This document shows, in pieces, positions 18,982-26,331 of a stretch of 64,000 nt of DNA (position 1 is its first letter; the number at the start of each line of letters is the position of its first letter). This stretch comes from Phormidium tenue FACHB-1050 (lineage in GTDB: Bacteria > Cyanobacteriota > Cyanobacteriia > Pseudanabaenales > Pseudanabaenaceae): NCBI RefSeq assembly GCF_014696925.1, contig NZ_JACJQY010000017.1, positions 1 through 64,000 on the forward strand, written 5' to 3'. A program made the position numbers and the translations under genes. A model generated the notes under the pieces. It was not told where the DNA came from and made no database searches. It saw nothing but the letters and a program-made list of their open reading frames with translations.

Positions 18982-19416
18982 GTGACTAACGAAGGGGCAA
19001 ATTTGACAAAGGGTACTGATGTGGTGGCAGATACGACATCATCTCCAGCATTGAAAGAAATTGAGGCAGGTTCGCCCCTAAAACCAATCGTGGCGATCGC
19101 AGTTACTTTTGCGATCATGGCGCTCTCCATCTTTTTCTGGATATTCAGTCCACCGCTCGATCAATATACACAGTCGGTTTTAAATCTTTCAGGCGATCCT
19201 GTACAGGGACGCTCAATTTTTGTGATGAATTGTGTGGCTTGTCATGGGCAATGGGCTAATGGCAAAGTTGGACCCAGCTTGCATGGTGTATCCGATCGCA
19301 AGTCCGATGCGCGTCTAGTCCAACAAGTCGTCAGTGGTGAAACTCCACCAATGCCACAGTTTCAACCAAGTCCTCAAGATATGGCAGATTTGTTGAGTTA
19401 TCTCAAGCAACTATAA
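18982..19416 (+). CDS. cytM: Cytochrome cM (membrane-anchored c-type cytochrome)
   Basis: 144 residues, GTG start. One N-terminal membrane anchor (~32-53) is followed by a class I cytochrome c domain with haem-binding CVACH, then GPSLHGVSDRKS, and an axial Met in TPPMPQFQPSPQDMADLLSY. This matches cyanobacterial CytM, a low-potential cytochrome linked to suppression of photosynthesis or redirection of electrons under stress. The last codons and stop lie inside the terminator palindrome shared with rph. Confidence 0.85.
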   Translation: MTNEGANLTKGTDVVADTTSSPALKEIEAGSPLKPIVAIAVTFAIMALSIFFWIFSPPLDQYTQSVLNLSGDPVQGRSIFVMNCVACHGQWANGKVGPSLHGVSDRKSDARLVQQVVSGETPPMPQFQPSPQDMADLLSYLKQL

Positions 19417-19452
19417 AAAGAGCGGCGCGATGCGCCGCTCTTTTTATAGTTG
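19408..19452. terminator. Palindrome that encodes the ends of both cytM and rph
   Basis: A perfect 45-bp palindrome (GAT loop, GCGGCGC inner stem, A/T-rich outer arms). It contains the last codons and stops of both convergent genes, so both proteins end Gln-Leu-stop. It has the form of an intrinsic terminator in both directions. Confidence 0.85.
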
Positions 19453-20160
19453 ACTTTGGAGCAGTTCTCCAATTCCTTTTTCCGCAACATCGAGCATTTG
19501 ATTAAGTTGCGATCGCGAGAATGTATCCGATTCGCCAGTGCCTTGCACCTCGATCAGCTTGCCACTGCTGTCCATAACCACATTGAGATCAACACTTACA
19601 GCGACATCTTCTTTGTAATTTAAGTCCAAAATTGGGACACCATCCAGTAAACCTACAGACACAGCCGCAACAGCATTACGAATTGGCGATCGCGTGATTT
19701 TGCCTTCAGAGAGTAAGCGATCGCAGGCTGCTTTCAGAGCCACAAATCCCCCTGTAATTCCACCCGTGCGTGTACCACCATCGGCTTGTAGCACGTCAAT
19801 ATCAACGGTAAAAGTGTAATTAGCGATCGCGGTCATATCTAACCCAGCTCTCAAACTACGCCCAATTAATCTTTGGATTTCTTGAGTACGTCCTGATAGT
19901 TTCATAAATTCCCGTTGTTGACGCGGAATTGTAGATGCAGGCATCATCCGATATTCGGCTGTTAGCCAACCTTGATTACTCCCAGTCAGGAATTTCGGTA
20001 CACCTTCTTCGATGGAAACTGTACAGATCAATTGGGTATCGCCAAATTTTGCCAACACTGAACCCGCAGGTGCTTTGGTAAATGGCTGCTGCAAAAGCAC
20101 TGGGCGCAGTTGATCCCAAGCTCTACCATCGGGACGTTGGATAATCGGCAAATCACTCAT
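19444..20160 (-). CDS. rph: Ribonuclease PH
   Basis: About 238 residues from the ATG at 20160 ([20 protein letters not shown]). A start ten codons earlier would fall at the edge of a MITE and is less likely. The phosphorolytic 3'-5' exoribonuclease trims tRNA 3' ends. Recognised by [70 protein letters not shown] and [18 protein letters not shown]. Forms a hexameric ring in known structures. Confidence 0.96.
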   Translation of the reverse strand: MSDLPIIQRPDGRAWDQLRPVLLQQPFTKAPAGSVLAKFGDTQLICTVSIEEGVPKFLTGSNQGWLTAEYRMMPASTIPRQQREFMKLSGRTQEIQRLIGRSLRAGLDMTAIANYTFTVDIDVLQADGGTRTGGITGGFVALKAACDRLLSEGKITRSPIRNAVAAVSVGLLDGVPILDLNYKEDVAVSVDLNVVMDSSGKLIEVQGTGESDTFSRSQLNQMLDVAEKGIGELLQSQL

Positions 20161-20189
20161 GATCACTGTTTGTAAAGTCTTTCCAATCA

Positions 20190-20280
20190 TATAGCAATCC
20201 TAAAGGGTTTGTGGAAGAGCGCTCCTTCGGAGCGCTCTTCCACAAACCCAAAAATCTACAAAGGATTTAGGACAGCTATA
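20190..20280. repeat. TATAGC-ended MITE with TTTGTGGAA hairpin, second copy
   Basis: TATAGCAATCCTAAA at the left and TTTAGGACAGCTATA at the right. The inner palindrome 20205-20249 has outer GGGTTTGTGGAA and inner GAGCGCTCC, a different inner stem from the copy at 6316. Shares its last TATA with the next element. Confidence 0.8.
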
Positions 20281-20484
20281 GCAAAAAAAGAGTTATACCA
20301 AATCACAAAATGGCTACGCCATTTTGTGATTTTGAAACCCTTATTGGGCTTGGTTTTTAATTCCCAAAAGTGTAGCCACACTTTCGGGAATTGGTATTAG
20401 CTAACCCAAGAATCGAGTGGCGGCGCGAAGCGCCGCCACTCGATTCTTGGGTTTTATGTCCTAAGCAAAACTTGCTTTGCTATA
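20277..20484. repeat. TATAGC-ended element split by a nested MITE
   Basis: The left piece TATAGCAAAAAAAGAG stops at 20292; the right piece resumes after 20399 with GCTAACCCAAGAATCGAG, palindrome 20403-20453, and ends GCTTTGCTATA. The uninterrupted relative at 165-281 shows that the two pieces belong together. Confidence 0.8.
20293..20399. mobile_element. TWA-type MITE, copy D, nested
   Basis: Inserted in the TTA of an AGAGTTAGCTA sequence: left flank TTA, ends TACCAA and TTGGTA, right flank TTA. This defines the element borders and a 3-bp TWA target duplication. No coding capacity, so it must be moved by a transposase elsewhere. Confidence 0.8.
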
Positions 20485-20594
20485 TATAGCTGTCACCATT
20501 CTTGTTAGGACATAAAACCCAAATAGTGTGAGGCGGCGCTTCGCGCCGCCTCACACTATTTGGGTTTTGATTTGTCGTGATACAGATGGCTATA
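20485..20594. repeat. TATAGC-ended element carrying palindrome 20514-20568
   Basis: Starts TATAGCTG, ends GGCTATA, with a 55-bp perfect palindrome (outer AAAACCCAA, middle ATAGTGTGAG, inner GCGGCGC, TTC loop). It abuts the preceding element, making a run of three. Confidence 0.75.
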
Positions 20595-20692
20595 GCTATA
20601 GCAATTAATATATAGAGATTTTCCAGTCTGCCAAAGAACGTGTTTGTGTTCCTAAAATACCCCTACATCTCATAGCATCAGTTCTATCCATA

Positions 20693-22177
20693 TCAATCAT
20701 CATCCTTTTTCTTACCACCTTTTTTTGAAGGAAGTTCGCGTTTCGAGGGTGGAATTAATCGCTCATCAGGTCTGAGTTCCAGCGCTTTAGAAAAAGATGC
20801 GATCGCCTCATTCTCACGCCCCATACTTCTTAGTAATAATCCCTTTGCTCCCCAAGCATCGGCATTAGTGGGATCTAACTTGATGGCTTCTTCTACTTTT
20901 GCTAAAGCTTCCTGAGGTTTGTTATTGCGATTAAGGATCAACGCTTGGGCAAGAAGTTCTTCAACGGATAAGGGCGTTGGGGCTGTGGTCGGTGAAGGCG
21001 TAACTTTTGGAGGAGTAGCCGTTGGACTCACAGTTGGACTCGCAGTTGTACTCGGTAAGTTGGGAGCTACAGGGTTATTAACAACTTCAGGTGCATTCTT
21101 GGCAGTTTTGCTGATGATTGCCATGATTACTACCAGCAGCAAAGCAAATCCTCCAGTGACCCAAACCCAAATAGGAAATGATTTGCGCGACGATGACTCT
21201 TGGAAGGCGATAGTGTGAGGGTTTCGATAAGAAGAATCCCCTTGAGAACCTGCTGCTTGCGTAGCATCCTGCGACGACGTGATGATAGTTGCGGCATTGT
21301 TGGTCATATTGCTGGCGCTAACGACGGTAGGCAAATCATGCTCGGTAATATTAGGCATAGAGGCGATCGCCATTAACACTTCTGAAGCCGTCTGATAGCG
21401 TTGGCGGAAATCGTAACGCACCATTTTGTCGAGAATATCTAGAAATTGCGGTGAGTAATTACCCTGTAAACGATCGCGCCAAACCAGTTCCGCAGTTTCA
21501 GGATGTTCAGCGAATAGGCGTGGCTCTGCGCCCGTAATTGCTTGGATTGCCATCATCCCTACCGCATAAATGTCGCTACTAAAGCGCGGCTTGCCATTGA
21601 GTTGCTCAATCGGCATATACCCAGGGGAACCGATCGCGATCGTCAGATTTGTATTCCCTTGCGGATCAACTGCCAAACCACCAATTTCTTTAACTGCTCC
21701 AAAGTCGATCAAAACAATTTTGCGATCGCTGGTACGACGAATTAAGTTGGCTGGCTTGATATCACGATGGACAACATTGCGCTCATGCACATATACCAGT
21801 ATTTCTAAAACCTCTTTGAGCAAGGCGATCGCCACCGCTTCAGGCGATCGCTTGCCATTACCAATCTCCTGCGTAAGATCTGTACCATCAGCAAATTCTT
21901 GGACTAGATAAAATTCCTCGCCTTCCTGAAAGTGGGCAAGTAAACGTGGAATGCGATCGTGTGAGCCTAGAGAATAAAGCATCTCGGCTTCTTGATCGAA
22001 GAGACGCTTAGCAGTTTCCAACACAAAAGGCTCATGGGATAAAGGCTTAAGCTGCTTCACCACACAGGTAGGATGCGTTGGCAAATCAATATCTTCAGCC
22101 AGATATGTCTGCCCGAAGCCTCCACCACCAAGGTGACTAATAATTTTGTAATGTCCTCTAAGTATGGTGTCTAGCAC
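20693..22177 (-). CDS. Ser/Thr protein kinase with TPR tail
   Basis: A 494-residue PknB/SpkB-type kinase. The N-terminal kinase domain (~10-265) carries GGGGFGQTYLAED, VVKQLKP (ATP-binding Lys), HRDIKPANLI (catalytic loop) and IDFGAVKEI (DFG). A linker, one membrane segment (~328-350), a Pro/Thr/Ser-rich spacer and two TPR units (~410-475) follow, with a basic/acidic tail. Same design as the kinase at 59293, which has an IMS domain instead. Its signal and targets are unknown. Confidence 0.92.
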   Translation of the reverse strand: MLDTILRGHYKIISHLGGGGFGQTYLAEDIDLPTHPTCVVKQLKPLSHEPFVLETAKRLFDQEAEMLYSLGSHDRIPRLLAHFQEGEEFYLVQEFADGTDLTQEIGNGKRSPEAVAIALLKEVLEILVYVHERNVVHRDIKPANLIRRTSDRKIVLIDFGAVKEIGGLAVDPQGNTNLTIAIGSPGYMPIEQLNGKPRFSSDIYAVGMMAIQAITGAEPRLFAEHPETAELVWRDRLQGNYSPQFLDILDKMVRYDFRQRYQTASEVLMAIASMPNITEHDLPTVVSASNMTNNAATIITSSQDATQAAGSQGDSSYRNPHTIAFQESSSRKSFPIWVWVTGGFALLLVVIMAIISKTAKNAPEVVNNPVAPNLPSTTASPTVSPTATPPKVTPSPTTAPTPLSVEELLAQALILNRNNKPQEALAKVEEAIKLDPTNADAWGAKGLLLRSMGRENEAIASFSKALELRPDERLIPPSKRELPSKKGGKKKDDD

Positions 22178-22272
22178 ATTTTATCTACTTGTTTTCTAGA
22201 TGGCGATCGGAAATTTAAGGTCATTATAAGGCTTAGATCAGCGAATACAAGGGGATTAAGCAATATGTCGCA

Positions 22273-22319
22273 TATAAAAACAGTAAGGAGGCGCTTTGCG
22301 TCTCCTTACTGTTTTTATA
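22273..22319. repeat. Palindrome upstream of tRNA-Lys
   Basis: TATAAAAACAGTAAGGAG arms around GGCGCTTTGCGT, one G-T wobble in the stem. It lies between the kinase start region and the tRNA and could end an upstream transcript. Confidence 0.7.
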
Positions 22320-22411
22320 GCGATCGCCTGTTTTAATTTCGACTTTTGTGATGTATTTGTGCAAACATTTGCTAGTATAGAAATCTCTCTTTGAGCAAAC
22401 GAGCAAATTTA

Positions 22412-22483
22412 GGGTGACTGGCGCAGTGGTAGCGCATCGGACTCTTAATCCGCTGGCCCTGGGTTCGAATCCCAGGTCACCCA
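22412..22483 (+). tRNA. tRNA-Lys (anticodon CUU)
   Basis: A 72-base cloverleaf: acceptor GGGTGAC/GTCACCC, D stem GCGC/GCGC, anticodon loop CTCTTAA (anticodon CTT), variable loop TGGCC, T arm CTGGG-TTCGAAT-CCCAG, discriminator A. The 3' CCA is not encoded. The first anticodon-stem pair is U-C, a mismatch. A terminator-like hairpin with a T-run follows at 22489-22534. Confidence 0.93.
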
Positions 22484-22488
22484 TTATC

Positions 22489-22534
22489 AAAATTTAGAGG
22501 TGCGTCGCTTAGCGACGCACCTCTAAATTTTTTT
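22489..22534 (+). terminator. Terminator after tRNA-Lys
   Basis: Hairpin with arms AAAATTTAGAGGTGCGTCGC and complement, TTA loop, followed by a run of T. Two more palindromes follow before acsF (about 22556-22598, GACTTTTGAAAGC arms; about 22621-22655, AAGAGGAAGAGCGATCGCTC). Confidence 0.8.
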
Positions 22535-22656
22535 GGATATATGAGTAGTGCATAAAGACTTTTGAAAGCGTCGTGAGGCTTTCAAAAGTCTTTATGGGGT
22601 TTATTGCTAGCTGTGTCGAAAAAGAGGAAGAGCGATCGCTCTTCCTCTTTTAGTGA

Positions 22657-23736
22657 TTAGAGAACTACGCCCTTGGGAGCAGGAATAGAAGGTTGTAAAT
22701 ACATGGTCAGGAACTGCAAACCATTATTCGCAAGGTAAGGAAGTTTCTGAATCTTCTTCATCCATTCAGGAGCATTAGATTCGTCGATCTTTACCAGCTT
22801 GGCATTGTTCTCTTCGCACTTCTTCAGGCAAGCCCAGAACTTAGGATTTTCTAAATCCATAATTACAGGGAAAGCCTTCGCAGCATCACGATTGGTTTCG
22901 CGAAGAACTTCATCGACATACTTTCTAGTATCCATGCCGATAGATTCGTAGAACTCATTGCGAACACAAATATCATTTAGATACATGGTGGCAAATACTG
23001 ATAGCAAGAAGAACTTACTCCAAAGATTAGCTCTGATGCCCTTGATATTATTTTGCTCACTGCGGAGAAGCAAGCTACAGAAATCACCGTGACGGCTCTC
23101 ATCTTGGCACCAATTTTCAAAGAAATTGAAGATCGGGTAGATGCGATATTCAGGATGAGCAAGGAAATGTTGATGAATCTTGATGTAGCGCCAGTAACCG
23201 ATCTTTTCCGATAGATAAGTGGCGTAGAAAATAAACTTCGGTGCGAAGTAAACGTATTTCTTGGTTTTGGATAGGGTCGAAAGATCAAGTTGCAGATCAA
23301 AGTCGGGCATCGCCTTATTCAAGAAACCAGCGTGACGGGCTTCATCACGGCTCATCAAGCTAAAAATTTCAGCCATCAAAGGATTCTTGTCCTTAATTTT
23401 GACAGCAATTTCCTTGTACAGCAAAAATCCTGAAAACTCAGAGGTGCAAGATCCTTCAAGAAAGACACGGAAATGTTCCCTCACCGTGGGGTCGATTTGA
23501 CTCCAATCTTGATTAAAATCAGCAGTGCGGACAAAGTGACGACGGTTATAGTCAAATTTAAATTCTTCGAGAATAGCTTCATAATCTGGCGTTAGATCGA
23601 AGATATCCATATTTGCCATCGCTTCAAAGTCAGTAGTGTAGAAGCGTGGGGTCAGGATCGATTCGCGTCGGCCAGTCCCGTTAACCTTTTGTTGGTTTGA
23701 CTGGCTTACATCGGGTTTAGAAGGGGTAGCTACCAT
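22657..23736 (-). CDS. acsF: Mg-protoporphyrin IX monomethyl ester oxidative cyclase
   Basis: 359 residues; the di-iron aerobic cyclase (AcsF/ChlE/Ycf59) that forms ring E of chlorophyll at the membrane. Marks: ESILTPRFYTTDFEAMANMD, FLEGSCTSEFSGFLLYKEI (first iron-ligand Glu), SRDEARHAGFLNKA (ExxH), and FFENWCQDESRHGDF (second ExxH). Full length, ATG start. It is separated by palindromes from the tRNA and divergent from nothing close by. Together with hemE and chlP the window holds three tetrapyrrole-branch genes, though not in one operon. Confidence 0.97.
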   Translation of the reverse strand: MVATPSKPDVSQSNQQKVNGTGRRESILTPRFYTTDFEAMANMDIFDLTPDYEAILEEFKFDYNRRHFVRTADFNQDWSQIDPTVREHFRVFLEGSCTSEFSGFLLYKEIAVKIKDKNPLMAEIFSLMSRDEARHAGFLNKAMPDFDLQLDLSTLSKTKKYVYFAPKFIFYATYLSEKIGYWRYIKIHQHFLAHPEYRIYPIFNFFENWCQDESRHGDFCSLLLRSEQNNIKGIRANLWSKFFLLSVFATMYLNDICVRNEFYESIGMDTRKYVDEVLRETNRDAAKAFPVIMDLENPKFWACLKKCEENNAKLVKIDESNAPEWMKKIQKLPYLANNGLQFLTMYLQPSIPAPKGVVL

Positions 23737-23882
23737 ATTCTCTGTTTCTTAAATGCTGAATAAAGGTGGGGATAAATTGCAGTTTAAATACCTATCTGAC
23801 TGCCTATTTTACGACTAGTATCTAGTTTATGGGTAGTTATATCTAGAAATAAGGCTTGCTTGTTAAGAAGCGTTAAGCAAAA

Positions 23883-23947
23883 AAATCAAAACCCAAGAAT
23901 TGGGGTGCAGCGCGGAGCGCTGCACCCCAATTCTTGGGTTTTGATTT
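23883..23947. repeat. Variable-stem palindrome (AAAACCCAA family)
   Basis: A 65-bp perfect palindrome with GGA loop; outer AAATCAAAACCCAA, middle GAATTGGGGT, inner GCAGCGC. The inner stem departs from the usual GCGGCGC yet is still fully paired. Confidence 0.8.
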
Positions 23948-23958
23948 GTGTTAATAGT

Positions 23959-24321
23959 TCATTTCTTAGGAAAAGAGCATTCGACAGTAATTTCAAGATT
24001 AGCTTCGGCTGTACCTTTGGTGATGTAAGGGATACCTGCTTCGCCTGCAATTTTGACACCAAATTTGAGGGTTACTTTGTCGATGTTGGCGATGTCGGTA
24101 TTGTTGGCTTTCTTGAAAGCGTCAATGGTGCTGAGGGTGTAATGGGTAAGAGTAGATTTCAGGCGATCAAAGTTTTCCTTGATCTTTTCAACATTGGCTA
24201 CGGTGTCACCATAACTAACAAGCCCTCGATCGCCTGAAGTGTCAGGAACGTCAACGGCTTCGCTGGCTTCAATATAGATGATTGTATTGTCATCAATTTG
24301 GAGGGGCGTTAAACTTGTCAT
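23959..24321 (-). CDS. Trypco1/CU044_2847-type protein, conflict-system component
   Basis: About 120 residues from the ATG at 24321 (MTSLTPLQIDDNTIIYIEAS). The layout fits the Trypco1 (CU044_2847) family: an N-terminal strand pair with an IEAS/VEVDE-like strand, a central helix, then FGVKIAGEAG and an EANLEITVECS final strand. That domain is known from NTP-dependent conflict systems with effector-associated domains, proteases and STAND ATPases. It is divergent from the caspase gene, 61 bp apart, so the two probably share a control region. Confidence 0.8.
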   Translation of the reverse strand: MTSLTPLQIDDNTIIYIEASEAVDVPDTSGDRGLVSYGDTVANVEKIKENFDRLKSTLTHYTLSTIDAFKKANNTDIANIDKVTLKFGVKIAGEAGIPYITKGTAEANLEITVECSFPKK

Positions 24322-24382
24322 GATGAATTTTATGTGATAATTGCTATAGGATAGCAAACACATTTCCCAAAAATTTTAAGTT

Positions 24383-25483
24383 ATGCAACGTCGGGCGCTT
24401 GTGGTTGGGGTCAGTCAATATAACAAGGTTTCTTTGGGTAACTACGCTAGCTTTGCTAATAATGCCAATGCGATCGCCGATATTTTGGAGCCAACTTTTA
24501 AGGTGAAGCGGTTGCCTGAAGCTATAGATGGCGATCGCGTATGTGTGGGCAAAGGTAGTATGCCTTGCGATCGCTTACAAAATGAAATCAGCGATTTATT
24601 TAAGGCGACGGATCTGGATACGGTGTTGTTTTATTTTTCGGGGCATGGTGTGCGGGGCAGACAGCCTTACCCCAAGACATATTTGGCAACCTCTGAGAGT
24701 GAAGTCTTAGATGATGGTTATCGCAAATCCATTGAGATAGATCTACTCAAGCAGCTATTGCGAGATTGTCCTGCGAGGGAGCAGATTGTTTGGTTGGATT
24801 GTTGTTATGGCTGCGATCTGGCTGATTTTCGGGAAATATGCGATCGCAATGATGGCAAAACCAGATTTATCATTACGGCTTCGCGCAGCCAAGATCCTGC
24901 TTATCAAGAGATTGCGGGGGAGATGGGTGTATTTACAAGGGTATTAGTAGAAGCTTTGGCGCGATCTAGTGCGACGGCGCGGCGGATTACTTGTGCGGCG
25001 ATCGAGGATGCGGTTCGGGAAAATTTGCAAAGTTTACAATATCCACAAATGCCACAGTTTTATCGCACACCGAATAAAATTATTGAGTTTTGGGAGAGAC
25101 GAGTTTTGACACAAGATCCTCAAGATGCCATAAAAAACAAAAAATCTGAAGAAAATAATCCAAGGATTATTCAGAAAGCATTGGAAAATGTTTCGGCTGG
25201 TGGAAATATCAATGTGCAGATCAATCAGAATATAGGCGATCGCGCAGAGAGACGAGATAAGCCTTTTGGAGAAAACAAACCAATCTCGAATAGCGTGAAA
25301 CAGTTACGGATAGAAATGCTGCAAAAAAATATTCGGAGTCTCCAAGAAGACTATCAAGCTGTTTACAGTCAGTTGGATTACACTTCAAGTGAGTTAGATC
25401 GAGTTCGATTGAAGCGGCAAATTGCGAATATTGAAAAGGAGATGGAAGAGAAAGACCAAGAACTTAATGCTTTATTGGGTTAG
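24383..25483 (+). CDS. Caspase-like protease with Gly/Asn signalling motif
   Basis: 366 residues. The N-terminal peptidase C14 (caspase/metacaspase) domain starts RRALVVGVSQY; catalytic His88 is in LFYFSGHG and catalytic Cys141 in WLDCCYG (Tyr where many family members have His-Ser). After ~240, residues 259-284 carry a Gly/Asn-rich motif (NVSAGGNINVQINQNI) that matches the N-terminus of the STAND protein at 26332. The last ~65 residues form a coiled coil (MLQKNIRSLQEDYQAVYSQL). Predicted suicide protease effector of the cassette; the substrate is unknown. Confidence 0.9.
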   Translation: MQRRALVVGVSQYNKVSLGNYASFANNANAIADILEPTFKVKRLPEAIDGDRVCVGKGSMPCDRLQNEISDLFKATDLDTVLFYFSGHGVRGRQPYPKTYLATSESEVLDDGYRKSIEIDLLKQLLRDCPAREQIVWLDCCYGCDLADFREICDRNDGKTRFIITASRSQDPAYQEIAGEMGVFTRVLVEALARSSATARRITCAAIEDAVRENLQSLQYPQMPQFYRTPNKIIEFWERRVLTQDPQDAIKNKKSEENNPRIIQKALENVSAGGNINVQINQNIGDRAERRDKPFGENKPISNSVKQLRIEMLQKNIRSLQEDYQAVYSQLDYTSSELDRVRLKRQIANIEKEMEEKDQELNALLG

Positions 25484-25567
25484 GCGATCGCGGATCATTT
25501 CGGCGCATCCTGCTACTCGTAATGAGAGGAGATTGTATAATTCAAGTATAAATTTAGTGTTAAGTAA

Positions 25568-25801
25568 ATGGAGATTGACCCGAATATACCCATACAGACA
25601 CAACTAGCGGGATTGGGGCAGTTACGAGATTTACGCACTAATCCAAATCTAAAGGGTGCTGATATTAATTTCTTGCTTCAACAAACGCCTACGCAACTGG
25701 AGAAATTACTTCGGCTTGGCGAAATTGAGGCAAAAACTTATAAGCAGATTATGAAGGCTTTTGAAGGTCGAGATCTAGGAAAAAGAGGCAAAAGAAAATG
25801 A
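25568..25801 (+). CDS. Small helical protein in caspase-STAND cassette
   Basis: 77 residues, helical, with a basic C-terminus (GRDLGKRGKRK). No named family recognised; the size and position would suit an effector-associated or adaptor domain. Its stop overlaps the start of the next gene by 4 bp (ATGA), so they are translationally coupled. Confidence 0.65.
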   Translation: MEIDPNIPIQTQLAGLGQLRDLRTNPNLKGADINFLLQQTPTQLEKLLRLGEIEAKTYKQIMKAFEGRDLGKRGKRK

Positions 25802-26313
25802 TTAACTCATCAACGATCCAGATTGAACTAGGCTATAAGTTAGTTGATAGTAAGGAATGGAAGACTATTGATTTAGAACCTGAAAGCTATTTTGATATAG
25901 AGTCAGACGAGCTTGTGAGTTTAGACTCAATACCATTTTACGATCATGCAATTGAGTATCTTGTTCAAGATTTGGAAATTCAAAAAGAGTCGGCGATCGC
26001 GACAAAGTTGCATTTATATGACAAATCAACTAAGCAAGAGCGTCTAATCACGGAGAGCTTTTGGAATTATGGACGCAATCGTCTAATCGAACGTCAAGAT
26101 ATGGGCGATCAGCCCTATTCAGAAATTATTTTGGAAATGTTGGTGAGCGAAGTGCCTGAAGTATGGGAAGTGTTGCGATGCGATCGCCTATCTGGGGTGT
26201 TGAGTCCTTCTTATCATGCCAAAATTCAGGAGCGCGAAGATGGTTCGCAAGTGGAGCATCATATTAATGTGGCGATCGCGCCTGAGTCTGGTTCTTTGAG
26301 TAAAGTTGCGTGA
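25798..26313 (+). CDS. Unknown protein in caspase-STAND cassette
   Basis: 171 residues, acidic, no signal peptide or membrane segment. Alternating charged/hydrophobic pattern (IQIELGYKLVDSKEWKTIDL at the start) suggests a beta-containing globular fold. Not recognised. It is coupled to the 77-residue gene upstream and ends 18 bp before the STAND gene, so is probably part of the same operon. Confidence 0.7.
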   Translation: MINSSTIQIELGYKLVDSKEWKTIDLEPESYFDIESDELVSLDSIPFYDHAIEYLVQDLEIQKESAIATKLHLYDKSTKQERLITESFWNYGRNRLIERQDMGDQPYSEIILEMLVSEVPEVWEVLRCDRLSGVLSPSYHAKIQEREDGSQVEHHINVAIAPESGSLSKVA

Positions 26314-26331
26314 AGGCGATAAGAAACAACA

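Noticed and set aside
22233-22490. 85-codon minus-strand ORF over the tRNA
   Set aside because: It runs antisense through tRNA-Lys and through a palindrome; the GDLGFEPRASGL peptide is the well-known false protein read from tRNA genes.
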